DNA from: Rhizobium sp. Q54
Lineage (GTDB): Bacteria; Pseudomonadota; Alphaproteobacteria; Rhizobiales; Beijerinckiaceae
Direction: 5' to 3'
DNA: 8,604 nt
Assembly: GCA_945901195.1 (NCBI GenBank)
Contig: CAMDKB010000187.1
Span: 1-8,604, forward strand
Shown: positions 1 through 6,694 of the stretch, piece by piece
How positions within the stretch are numbered: position 1 is the stretch's first letter
Layout of the letters: every line of letters begins with the position of its first letter
Made by a program: the position numbers and the translations under genes
Notes under the pieces: generated by a model
The model's input: the letters and a program-made list of their open reading frames with translations, nothing else
What the model was told of the DNA's origin: nothing
Databases searched by the model: none

Positions 1-48
1 AAATTCATAGGCTAGGTCAACGCGGACGCATCGACTTCTGCGCGCCGG

Positions 49-74
49 GGGCATCTTTCCTATAGGGAATGCCC
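49..74. repeat. Bulged hairpin upstream of the FAH-family gene
   Basis: GGGCA (49-53) pairs with TGCCC (70-74), and TTTCC (56-60) pairs with GGGAA (65-69) with one G-T wobble, leaving a two-base bulge and a TATA loop. The following bases (TGACTTTCG) are only mildly T-rich. It may be the terminator of a gene to the left, an operator, or a leader structure of the FAH-family gene. Nothing in the sequence decides between these. Confidence 0.3.
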
Positions 75-155
75 TGACTTTCGTGAACCTCTCAGCATCC
101 CAGCAATCCGGTGAACCCATCCGGCTGCGTGCTGATCCAGCCTATGGAAAAACTA

Positions 156-1025
156 ATGCGTATTTGCCGTTTCAATGATCATCGCCTGGGCGTTGTCGAA
201 AACAATGTCGTAAAAGACGTCACTCTGGTCACCGAAAAGCTGCCGCCGCTGCGGTGGCCTCTTGCGCATGGCGACCACTTCTTCGCGAATTTGAGCACTA
301 TGCTTCCATTGATGCGGGAAGCTGCAAAGACAGCAGTCGCTATTCCGCTCAAGGATGTCAAACTGCTTTCGCCTGTCGCCAATCCTTCGCGGGTCATCGC
401 AGCGCCTTTGAACTACAAGCTTCACGTCGAAGAATCCAGCAATCCAGCCATCAATCACGGCGTGCATCTGCCGGGGCATGACGGATTTGACACCCCTATC
501 GACAAATACGGCTTGTTCCTGAAATCGCAGACCGGCTTGGTCGGTCCATCTCAGGGCGTAAAAATTCACTGGGCTGACAGGCGTAATGACCATGAGGTCG
601 AACTTGGCGTCATCATCGGCAAAGGCGGGAAAGATATCTCCCGCGAAGATGCCCTCTCGCATGTCGCCGGTTATTCAATTGCACTCGACATGGTGGTGCG
701 CGGCCCGGAAGACAGAAGTTTCCGCAAATCCGCTGATACTTATTCCGTCCTCGGTCCCTGGATGGTGACTGCAGATGAAATTGCCGATCCGGATGCACTT
801 GAGTTTGGAATTGAAGTCGATGGTCAAGTCCGTCAGCGTTCGAATACGCGCGAACTCATCTGCGATGTGCGTAATCTCATCGTGAGAGCCTCTGCAGTTT
901 ACACGCTCTACCCCGGCGACATCATCATGACCGGTACGCCTGAGGGAGTTGATGAGGTTAAGGCCGGAAACACAATGCATGTGTGGATTGAAAAAATCGG
1001 AGAAATGAGCGTTGCTGTAAGTTGA
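156..1025 (+). CDS. Fumarylacetoacetate hydrolase (FAH) family protein
   Basis: Cytoplasmic metal-dependent enzyme of the FAH superfamily, which hydrolyses, decarboxylates or isomerises acylpyruvate-type intermediates, often late in aromatic ring-cleavage pathways. Visible family marks (289-residue numbering): N-terminal CRFNDHRLGVV at 4-14, the metal-site motif HEVELGVIIGKGG at 146-158 (E147 and E149), a third metal ligand candidate D178 in GYSIALDMV, SADTYSVLGPWMVTADEI at 192-209, and TGTPEGV at 259-265. The region around 86-130 (NYKLHVEE, then PIDKYGLFLKSQTGLVGP) is like a broad bacterial subgroup of unassigned substrate. I chose ATG 156 because the family normally begins M-[KR]-x-C-R-F-N and a GGAAAA lies just upstream. 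A GTG at 111 and an ATG at 144 are in frame and would add 15 or 4 residues of non-family sequence. Substrate unknown; the family assignment is firm. Confidence 0.9.
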   Translation: MRICRFNDHRLGVVENNVVKDVTLVTEKLPPLRWPLAHGDHFFANLSTMLPLMREAAKTAVAIPLKDVKLLSPVANPSRVIAAPLNYKLHVEESSNPAINHGVHLPGHDGFDTPIDKYGLFLKSQTGLVGPSQGVKIHWADRRNDHEVELGVIIGKGGKDISREDALSHVAGYSIALDMVVRGPEDRSFRKSADTYSVLGPWMVTADEIADPDALEFGIEVDGQVRQRSNTRELICDVRNLIVRASAVYTLYPGDIIMTGTPEGVDEVKAGNTMHVWIEKIGEMSVAVS

Positions 1026-1046
1026 TGATCTCTCGACTAGACCTAT

Positions 1047-1065
1047 TGAAGCGAGCGACGCTTCA
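1047..1065 (+). terminator. Candidate terminator of the FAH-family gene
   Basis: TGAAGCG (1047-1053) and CGCTTCA (1059-1065) form a perfect 7-bp stem with a 5-base loop, starting 22 bases after the stop codon. The downstream bases CTTCATTTCTG are pyrimidine-rich but contain no long T-run, so intrinsic termination is plausible rather than certain. Confidence 0.45.
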
Positions 1066-1167
1066 CTTCATTTCTGCCCTGACGTTTGCTTTGTACGCCA
1101 AGCGTTGATAATAGGTATTAAAACGACAGAACGGTCAAAATTATATGACGGTGACATCACACAGACA

Positions 1168-1197
1168 CCCCCGCGGCAATTTTAATTGCCGCGGGGG
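1168..1197. terminator. Strong inverted repeat between convergent genes, probable bidirectional terminator
   Basis: Two perfect 14-base arms (CCCCCGCGGCAATT and its complement AATTGCCGCGGGGG) are separated by only TT, so the practical fold is a stem of about 12 bp with an AT loop. It lies 24 bases beyond the stop codon of the minus-strand KGG gene and 142 bases beyond the plus-strand FAH gene, the expected place for a terminator shared by convergent genes. Neither side has a convincing T-run, so the function is inferred from the stem strength and position. Confidence 0.55.
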
Positions 1198-1220
1198 GCG
1201 TGAAGTCCACCAACACGGCT

Positions 1221-1511
1221 TTATTCAGCTGCGTTGGTCTCTTTTGGTTGAGAATGAGAAGCATGCCCGCCTTTGCGACCTGCTTCACTTGCAAGCTCAT
1301 GATTACGCGAGAAACTGCGCATGGCAGGCCTTACGCTTTGTCCACCCTTGCGGCCTGCCTCTGCAGCAAGTGATTTGTCGCGAGAAAAACTACGCTTTTC
1401 CTTGGGCACACTCGTGCCACCCTTGCGCGCAATAGCTCTCTGTTTTTCCTTGTCCATCGAGGCAAAACCTCGTGTCGACTTACGGGGCGCCTGTTCGATT
1501 TCATCGGCCAT
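1221..1511 (-). CDS. KGG-repeat stress-induced protein
   Basis: A 96-residue, very hydrophilic, Lys/Arg/Ser/Ala-rich protein with three KGG repeats. KGG falls at residues 30-32, 55-57 and 80-82, an exact 25-residue period, and the last two units share the frame SFSR-x(3)-LA-x-EAGRKGG. This is the signature of the KGG/stress-induced family (Bacillus GsiB, Escherichia YciG), hydrophilin-like proteins associated with general stress, desiccation or stationary phase; biochemical roles are poorly defined. No signal peptide, membrane segment or catalytic motif is visible. The ATG at 1511 is supported by an AGGA (TCCT at 1521-1524 on the plus strand) nine bases upstream. The gene is monocistronic, convergent with the FAH gene and divergent from fumC. 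I looked for an EcfG-type general-stress promoter (GGAAC/CGTT) upstream and did not find one. Confidence 0.88.
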   Translation of the reverse strand: MADEIEQAPRKSTRGFASMDKEKQRAIARKGGTSVPKEKRSFSRDKSLAAEAGRKGGQSVRPAMRSFSRNHELASEAGRKGGHASHSQPKETNAAE

Positions 1512-1520
1512 GTTGCATTG

Positions 1521-1524
1521 TCCT
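1521..1524 (-). promoter_or_regulatory. Shine-Dalgarno of the KGG gene
   Basis: AGGA read on the minus strand, nine bases before the ATG at 1511. It supports that start. Confidence 0.6.
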
Positions 1525-1622
1525 ATGGTTTACAGGTTGATGGTGCGCAAGATTTTGTTTTTATGTGTGACATTTTTTTATATCCTGCGATAGTCCAGCC
1601 CGGGATTACTGCTCGCCCCTTG

Positions 1623-1639
1623 TGAATGATTTACATTCA
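1623..1639. promoter_or_regulatory. Palindrome in divergent spacer, candidate operator
   Basis: TGAATG (1623-1628) and CATTCA (1634-1639) form a perfect inverted repeat around ATTTA. It lies 112 bases from the KGG gene start and 131 bases from the fumC start, inside the only divergent intergenic region of the window. The size and spacing suit a dimeric helix-turn-helix regulator. It does not match the Irr, RirA or FixK/FNR sites that I know well enough to compare. The regulator is unknown. Confidence 0.35.
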
Positions 1640-1680
1640 TCTCAAAAGCGCCGAACTCCTCCTTTAGAAGACTGTAAGTT

Positions 1681-1730
1681 CACTTGTGGACATTGAAGAG
1701 TCCACTTTTGTGCATTACTTTTGGGCACTT
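1681..1730 (+). promoter_or_regulatory. Repeat-rich control region upstream of fumC
   Basis: This stretch holds an imperfect tandem repeat, ACTTTTGTGCA (1704-1714) and ACTTTTGGGCA (1717-1727), with 13-base periodicity and one mismatch, and a related CACTTGTGGACATT at 1681-1694. Overlapping these is an inverted repeat, GTGGAC (1686-1691) and GTCCAC (1700-1705). TTG-containing elements such as TTGGGC at 1721-1726 could be -35 hexamers, but no clear -10 partner stands out. It probably holds the fumC promoter and a regulator site; the exact promoter cannot be set by eye. Confidence 0.35.
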
Positions 1731-1759
1731 AAGACTAATTAAGTTGCTAAATAGGGATC

Positions 1760-1763
1760 GGAG
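1760..1763 (+). promoter_or_regulatory. Shine-Dalgarno that decides the TTG start of fumC
   Basis: GGAG lies six bases before TTG 1770. The conserved fumarase N-terminus already begins in this frame well before the first in-frame ATG (residue 51), so the TTG start is needed. Confidence 0.6.
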
Positions 1764-1769
1764 TCAGCC

Positions 1770-3203
1770 TTGACCAGTGCGGAGACTACGGAAAAACAAA
1801 ATATTTTCGGCATACGATCTGAACGCGATAGTTTTGGTTCGATCGAAGTTGCCGCTGACCGGTATTGGGGTGCGCAAACACAGAGATCTCTACTGAATTT
1901 CAATATTGGCATAGAAGTCATGCCAGTTGAATTAATCCACTCGCTCGCGTTGGTTAAAAGGGTCGCATGCGAAATCAACCGGGAATTGGGCTTGATTGAT
2001 TCCCCGCGTGCCACAGCAATTATCGCGGCGGCTCAGGAAGTTATTGAACTGAAACATGATAGTCATTTTCCGTTGCGCGTCTGGCAAACAGGCTCAGGCA
2101 CGCAAACAAACATGAACGTCAATGAAGTCATCGCAAATCGCGCCAACGAACTTATGGGTACGGAACCTGGCGCGAACTCACCCGTTCATCCTAACGACCA
2201 TGTGAATCTCGGCCAATCGTCCAACGATTCATTTCCGACCGCGATGCATCTTTGCATCGTGAGGGAAATATTGGGTCGATTGCAACCTAGTCTGCATGCG
2301 CTTCAAAATGCGCTTGAAGAAAAGTCTCGTGCGTTTGCCGATATTGTGAAAATTGGCCGCACTCATCTGCAGGATGCAACTCCGCTCACCCTGGGGCAGG
2401 AGTTTTCCGGCTATGCGGCGCAGATTGGTCATGCCATCGAGCGGACCACCTGGGCGCTTACACCGTTGTATTCGCTGGCGCAGGGTGGGACGGCTGTGGG
2501 AACTGGTCTGAACGCGTGCGAGGGGTTTGACCAACTGTTTGCCCAGCGTATTGCAGAAGTTACCGGGCTGCCATTTGTCACTGCCATAAACAAATTTGAG
2601 GCTCTGGCCGCCCACGATTGCCTCGTCTTCCTGCACGGAGCGCTGGATTCAGCTGGAGCTGGGCTTTACAAAATCGCCAGCGATATTCGCCTGATGGGCA
2701 GTGGCCCAAGAGCCGGGCTTGGCGAATTGCATCTGCCTGAAAACGAGCCGGGGTCTTCGATCATGCCGGGAAAGGTGAACCCAACCCAGGCTGAGGCCTT
2801 GACGATGGTTTGCGCCCGGGTGGCCGGAAATCAGGCCACCGTGAGCTTTGCTGCTTCGCAAGGCCATTTTGAACTCAACGTCTTCAAGCCAGTCATCGCC
2901 TATACGATGCTCCAATCCATCCGTCTGCTTGCGGATGCTGCACACAGTTTCCGGGTTCATTGTATCGATGGCCTCGAGCCAGACAGGGTGCGAATCGCCG
3001 AGCTTGTGCAGCGCAGCCTGATGCTCGTCACCGCCCTGTCGCCAAGAATCGGCTATGATGCCGCGGCTGCAATCGCCAAACACGCGCACAAGGACGGATT
3101 GACGCTACGAGAAGCCGCGCTGGCATCCGGCCTCGTTACTCCGGCGGATTTTGATGCACTAGTGCGACCCGAACTGATGACGGGACCGAATAGTGTTGCT
3201 TGA
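1770..3203 (+). CDS. fumC: Class II fumarate hydratase
   Basis: Iron-independent, homotetrameric fumarase that interconverts fumarate and L-malate in the TCA cycle, in the cytoplasm. The 477-residue length is slightly above the usual 460-467. Family landmarks are all present: RYWGAQTQRS at 31-40, SGTQTNMNVNEV at 109-120, HPNDHVNLGQSSNDSFPTA at 140-158, GRTHLQDATPLTLGQE at 196-211 with the catalytic His199, and the superfamily signature GSSIMPGKVNP at 328-338 with the mobile-loop catalytic serine. Translation starts at TTG with a GGAG six bases before it; no ATG is available near the conserved N-terminus. The stop overlaps the start of the YjbR-family gene by 11 bases, suggesting coupled translation. 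Class II enzymes are oxygen-stable, unlike Fe-S fumarases, which fits placement opposite a stress gene, though that link is inference. Confidence 0.97.
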   Translation: MTSAETTEKQNIFGIRSERDSFGSIEVAADRYWGAQTQRSLLNFNIGIEVMPVELIHSLALVKRVACEINRELGLIDSPRATAIIAAAQEVIELKHDSHFPLRVWQTGSGTQTNMNVNEVIANRANELMGTEPGANSPVHPNDHVNLGQSSNDSFPTAMHLCIVREILGRLQPSLHALQNALEEKSRAFADIVKIGRTHLQDATPLTLGQEFSGYAAQIGHAIERTTWALTPLYSLAQGGTAVGTGLNACEGFDQLFAQRIAEVTGLPFVTAINKFEALAAHDCLVFLHGALDSAGAGLYKIASDIRLMGSGPRAGLGELHLPENEPGSSIMPGKVNPTQAEALTMVCARVAGNQATVSFAASQGHFELNVFKPVIAYTMLQSIRLLADAAHSFRVHCIDGLEPDRVRIAELVQRSLMLVTALSPRIGYDAAAAIAKHAHKDGLTLREAALASGLVTPADFDALVRPELMTGPNSVA

Positions 3204-3558
3204 AGATTACAATGCCTTTTGCGGCTCCCTCGCGCACACCCCCCATGTCGTGCAATGGGGAGATACGCATGTCTGGAAAATTGGCGGCAAGGTATTTGCA
3301 ATTGCGAGTCAGTCTGCCAACGCATCCCTGCCCGTCTCTTTCAAATGCTCACCGATGAGCTTTGAAGTGCTCAAAAGCCAGAACGGCCTGCGCCCCGCGC
3401 CCTATCTGGCATCCCGAGGGATGCCCTGGATCCAGCGGACCAGCGGCGCGAGCATGGACGATGACGCCCTGCGCGCCTACCTGCGGGAAAGCTACCGCCT
3501 CGCGTCACTCAACCTCACAAAAACAATACAGCGGCAATTGCACCTGAACGGCTTTTGA
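3193..3558 (+). CDS. MmcQ/YjbR family protein
   Basis: A 121-residue complete member of the MmcQ/YjbR family, small alpha/beta proteins with a CyaY-like fold, often labelled DNA-binding although the cellular role is not settled. Visible marks are HVVQWGDTHVWKIGGKVFAI at 18-37, the FKCSPMSFEVL segment near 50-60 and RPAPYLASRGMPWIQ near 67-81, followed by a C-terminal helix with the usual LRESYRLA wording. The GTG at 3193 lies inside the end of fumC (11-base overlap) with GGGA about eight bases upstream; TTG at 3196 is an alternative. No catalytic residues can be named. Co-expression with fumC is likely from the overlap, but a functional connection is not shown by the sequence. Confidence 0.87.
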   Translation: MLLEDYNAFCGSLAHTPHVVQWGDTHVWKIGGKVFAIASQSANASLPVSFKCSPMSFEVLKSQNGLRPAPYLASRGMPWIQRTSGASMDDDALRAYLRESYRLASLNLTKTIQRQLHLNGF

Positions 3559-3672
3559 TCCCGGTTCTGCTTGGGTGCAGTTTCTCATTGGGGGGCTTTC
3601 TCCTTGGGCGCGTTTTTGCCCTGGGCATGGACAGTCGCCCATCCCGCGCCTACAAATTGCCAGGGAATATCA

Positions 3673-3678
3673 GGGAGG
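3673..3678 (+). promoter_or_regulatory. Strong Shine-Dalgarno of the binding-protein gene
   Basis: GGGAGG five bases before ATG 3684. It sets the start over an in-frame TTG at 3555 and ATG at 3627, which would bury the signal peptide 43 or 19 residues inside the protein. Confidence 0.7.
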
Positions 3679-3683
3679 CGGAA

Positions 3684-4661
3684 ATGCAAATCACAGGGGC
3701 TGTCAAAGCCGCTCTACTGGCGGCGGCAATTACAGTTGGCGGAGGCGCCAGCGCGCAGGACTGGCCACCGCGCCAGACGACGATTGTTATCGGTTTCGGC
3801 CCGGGTTCGGCAGCGGACCTGCTGGCGCGTGTCGTAGCAGAAGCGATGCAAAAGAAGCACGGACGTCCGTTTCTGGTTGAGAACAAGGCCGGCGCCGGTG
3901 GCAATATCAGCGTCGACGCGGTGGTAAAGGGGCCGTTCGATGGCAGCGTCCTGCTGGCCTCGATCTTTGCGCCCATCATCATCAACCCGCTGACAATGCA
4001 GGGCGTCAAATACGATCCCTGGACGCAGCTCGTGCCGCTCACTGTCATGGGAACAACCCCCAGTGTGCTGGTTGCGTCGAAAAAACTCGGCGTCAAGACC
4101 ATCGCTGAATTCCGGCCGTTACTGAAAGCCAACCCCGGCAAGTATTCATTCTCGTCAGTGGGCGCGGGCAGCATCGGGCATCTATCGATGGAAATGCTGG
4201 CGGATCAGATGGGCTCGAAAATGGTCCATGTGCCCTTCCGCGCCACGCCTGAATCACTCAATGCTGTTGTGCGCGGTGATGTGGACGTCGCGACCGTTGC
4301 GCTGGGCATAGTCGCCCCGCAGCTGGAAGCGGGCGAACTTGTGCCGCTGGCCATCACGTCTGCGAAGCGTTGGCCCGGGTTCCCCAACATTCCAACTGTT
4401 GCTGAAGCTGGAATTCCGGATCTGCCGGTCGACGCCTGGTGCGGCCTGTTTGCCCCTGCCGGTGTACCACAACCGATCCTGGACAAACTGACTGCGGAAT
4501 TGCGCGCGGTCATCGCGCAACCTGACGTGCAGGCGCGCATCGTAAACGTGTTTTATAATCCGTCGGGAAATTCGCCTGCGGAATTTGCGGCCATTTTGCA
4601 AAAAGAACGCGAACTGTGGCCGCCTATCCTCAGCAAGCTCGAACTTCTCGTCAAGAAATAA
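3684..4661 (+). CDS. Bug/TctC-type tripartite tricarboxylate transporter substrate-binding protein
   Basis: A 325-residue secreted solute-binding protein of the Bug family, which binds carboxylates and related small molecules in the periplasm. Residues 1-24 are a clear Sec signal peptide: Lys8, a hydrophobic Ala/Leu core, and an ASA cleavage site before QDW. The mature part shows the family order: TTIVIGFGPGSAADLLAR near 32-49 (the usual P-loop-like ligand segment), VENKAGAGGNISVDAVVKG after it, the HVPFRATPESLNAVVRGDVDVA segment in the middle and PTVAEAGIPDLPVDAWCGLFAPAGVP in the second domain. No TctA/TctB membrane partners are present in the window, which is common for these orphan binding proteins. 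It is the first gene of a tight plus-strand cluster, 24 bases before the hydrolase gene, so it probably captures that pathway's substrate or acts as its sensor. Confidence 0.92.
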   Translation: MQITGAVKAALLAAAITVGGGASAQDWPPRQTTIVIGFGPGSAADLLARVVAEAMQKKHGRPFLVENKAGAGGNISVDAVVKGPFDGSVLLASIFAPIIINPLTMQGVKYDPWTQLVPLTVMGTTPSVLVASKKLGVKTIAEFRPLLKANPGKYSFSSVGAGSIGHLSMEMLADQMGSKMVHVPFRATPESLNAVVRGDVDVATVALGIVAPQLEAGELVPLAITSAKRWPGFPNIPTVAEAGIPDLPVDAWCGLFAPAGVPQPILDKLTAELRAVIAQPDVQARIVNVFYNPSGNSPAEFAAILQKERELWPPILSKLELLVKK

Positions 4662-4685
4662 TGCCCAGGGAACGGAACTGAACTC

Positions 4686-5459
4686 ATGCCCTTCCAGTCA
4701 CAGACCATCGACATCAACGGCAGCAAGTTGGCTTTCCAGCGCGGCGGCAAAGGCGAACCGCTGCTGTTCCTTCATGGGACCGAGGGATTGTCGCAACGGC
4801 CGCAATTCCTGGACGACCTCACCGCGAAATACGATGTCATCGCACCTGACCACCCCGGCTATGGTCAGTCACCGACGCCTGAATGGATGGATGACGTTTC
4901 GGACCTCGCCTACACCTACCTTGATCTGATGAAAGCGCTTGGCCTGCACGCAGCCCATGTGGTCGGCCATTCGCTCGGCGGCTGGATCGCACTGGAAATG
5001 GCGGTACGATCGCAGGAACGAATCGGGGATCTCACTTTGCTGGCCCCGGCGGGGATCCATGTAAAAGGCCAGCAGAAAACCGATATTTTCATGATCGATC
5101 CCGACGAGCAGGCCCGGCTCGCCTATGCCGACGACAAACTCGGCGCAGCAGCGGCCGAAGAAGCCAATGCGGTCAAATATCAGGACATCGCCATCCGCGA
5201 GCGCATCGCTTCGGCGCGGTTTGGCTGGCGGCCGAGATTTTACAATCCTCGTCTGGGGCGTTGGCTGCACAGGATCGAAGTGCCCACGCTCCTGATCTGG
5301 GGCGACAGTGACCGTATATTTCCGCCTACTTATGGGCCTGCTTTTCAGGCTCTCATTCCAGGGGCCGAACTTGTGACCTTGAAAAACTGCGGACATCTGC
5401 CGCATGTAGAAATGCGCGTGGAAACACTCGCGGCGATGCAAACCTTCATGGCGCGATAG
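4686..5459 (+). CDS. Alpha/beta-fold hydrolase
   Basis: A 257-residue cytoplasmic alpha/beta hydrolase with an intact apparent triad: nucleophile Ser96 in GHSLGG (94-99), Asp209 in GDSDRIFP (206-213) and His237 in CGHLPH (235-240). HGTEG at 30-34 follows the first strand pair and should form the oxyanion hole; DHPGYGQS at 55-62 is the usual next loop. A cap region lies between about 125 and 195. The general layout is like ester, lactone or meta-cleavage C-C hydrolases, and sequence alone does not separate these. ATG 4686 has a GGAA eight bases upstream. It sits 24 bases after the binding-protein gene and 26 bases before the monooxygenase start, so it is almost certainly in the same transcript. 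No signal peptide. Confidence 0.92.
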   Translation: MPFQSQTIDINGSKLAFQRGGKGEPLLFLHGTEGLSQRPQFLDDLTAKYDVIAPDHPGYGQSPTPEWMDDVSDLAYTYLDLMKALGLHAAHVVGHSLGGWIALEMAVRSQERIGDLTLLAPAGIHVKGQQKTDIFMIDPDEQARLAYADDKLGAAAAEEANAVKYQDIAIRERIASARFGWRPRFYNPRLGRWLHRIEVPTLLIWGDSDRIFPPTYGPAFQALIPGAELVTLKNCGHLPHVEMRVETLAAMQTFMAR

Positions 5460-5485
5460 GAGAATTGCGTGCGGAGATCTTTATC

Positions 5486-6679
5486 ATGAAGGTCATGGTC
5501 TTCTATCTCATGCCCTATGCGTACCTTGATCAGGGCGTGAAAGACAAATACCGCAGCGCCTGGATTGTGCTGCCAAACACCTATTTTGATCCCGTCAAAG
5601 GACACGCGCTTTACAACCGCTACCTCGACGAACTCGAGCTGTGTGACGAACTCGGGTTTGACGGGGTCTGTGTCAATGAACATCACCAGACCGCCTATGG
5701 AATGATGCCATCTCCCGTGGTGACGGCGTCGGCGCTCGCGCGCTCTATCAAGAAAGGTCGAATCGCCATTCTGGGCAATGCGTTCTGTTTGCGCGAAAAC
5801 CCGCTGACCCTCGCTGAAGAACACGCGATGATCGACGTCATTACTGGCGGTCGGTTGATCTCCGGATTCGTGCGCGGTGTGGGATCGGAATATTTTTCCC
5901 TCGGCCAGAACCCGGTCTATTCGCTGGAGCGCCATCAAGAGGCTCACGACCTTGTGGTGCGCGCGTGGACAGAGCCCGGCCCCTTCGCCTTCGAAGGCAA
6001 ACACTACCATTTCGAATATGTGAATCTCTGGCCGCGCCCGTTCCAGCAGCCCCACCCGCCGATCTGGTGCCCGTCCATGGGGTCACTCGAAACCATCGAA
6101 TGGGCCGCTCATCCTGATCGCAAATACGTCTACCTTCAGAATTTTTCGCCCCGTGTCGCGGTTGGGAAGTATCTTAATCTGTACCGCGAGATTGCCCAGC
6201 AGCGTTATGGCTATGAAGCGACGTCTGACCGGATCGGCTATGGCGCGCCTGTTTATCTTGCCACAACTGACCAGCAGGCGATTGATGAAGCGCGCCCGCA
6301 TATTGAATCACTGTTCAATGTCTTCCTGCCGAAATTCTCCGAGATGATGTTCTATCCGCCCGGTTATATGTCGCCGGAATCCTTGCTCAATGTGATGAAA
6401 TTGAAAAAGGCCAATGCGGGCGGGGTTAAAATCGAGGCGCTGATCGAGCGCGGTATTATTTTCTGCGGCAGTCCGGCGACGGTGCGCGCGCAGATTACCG
6501 AGGCCCATGCCGATCTCGGCTTTCAGGAATTTCTCTGCATGCTGCAGTTTGGCACCATGCCAGCCGAATTGTCAGTGAAGAACATCCGCCTCTTTGCGGA
6601 CGAGGTGCTGCCAGCCTTGCAGGCGCTCAACGTGAGCGATTATCGCGGTTTTGAGCTTCCCAAGCAGGCGGCGGAATAA
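5486..6679 (+). CDS. LLM class flavin-dependent monooxygenase
   Basis: A 397-residue luciferase-like monooxygenase, a TIM-barrel enzyme that uses reduced FMN and O2 to oxygenate a substrate. Family marks: LELCDELGFDGVCVNEHHQT at 50-69, the SPVVTASALA segment at 76-85, RENPLTLAEEHAMIDVITGGRL at 103-124, then SGFVRGVGSEYFSLG at 126-140, YSLERHQEA at 145-153, FEGKHYHF near 169-176, and PHPPIWCPSMGSLETI at 189-204. The ATG at 5486 is chosen because GGAG lies nine bases before it; an in-frame TTG at 5465 would add seven residues and has its AGGAGA too close. The downstream FMN reductase is the expected electron partner. It differs in its N-terminal wording from SsuD alkanesulfonate monooxygenase. 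Candidate chemistries include Baeyer-Villiger-type oxygenation or C-H, C-S or C-N oxidation; the substrate is unknown. Confidence 0.93.
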   Translation: MKVMVFYLMPYAYLDQGVKDKYRSAWIVLPNTYFDPVKGHALYNRYLDELELCDELGFDGVCVNEHHQTAYGMMPSPVVTASALARSIKKGRIAILGNAFCLRENPLTLAEEHAMIDVITGGRLISGFVRGVGSEYFSLGQNPVYSLERHQEAHDLVVRAWTEPGPFAFEGKHYHFEYVNLWPRPFQQPHPPIWCPSMGSLETIEWAAHPDRKYVYLQNFSPRVAVGKYLNLYREIAQQRYGYEATSDRIGYGAPVYLATTDQQAIDEARPHIESLFNVFLPKFSEMMFYPPGYMSPESLLNVMKLKKANAGGVKIEALIERGIIFCGSPATVRAQITEAHADLGFQEFLCMLQFGTMPAELSVKNIRLFADEVLPALQALNVSDYRGFELPKQAAE

Positions 6680-6694
6680 TAGAACAGGATCAAC

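Noticed and set aside
3..65. A 20-codon open stretch on the plus strand ending in TAG at 63-65, possibly the tail of an upstream gene.
   Set aside because: Too short, no recognisable C-terminal motif, and a hairpin overlaps the stop. An open minus-strand frame from ATG at 54 to the edge competes and is equally unsupported.
1145..1593. Plus-strand open frames opposite the KGG gene.
   Set aside because: They are antisense to a clear KGG-repeat protein and have no family-like content or good ribosome binding sites.
1512..1700. EcfG-type general-stress promoter for the KGG gene.
   Set aside because: No GGAAC with a suitably spaced CGTT was found on the minus strand.
3606..3641. Tandem short GGGC/GCCC hairpins before the binding-protein gene.
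   Set aside because: Stems of only 4-5 bp with long loops in GC-rich DNA; no convincing terminator or riboswitch fold.
3555..3683. N-terminal extension of the Bug-type protein from TTG 3555 or ATG 3627.
   Set aside because: It would put a textbook signal peptide far from the N-terminus; GGGAGG before ATG 3684 is decisive.
3684..4661. A complete tripartite tricarboxylate transporter.
   Set aside because: No TctA or TctB membrane protein is encoded in the window.
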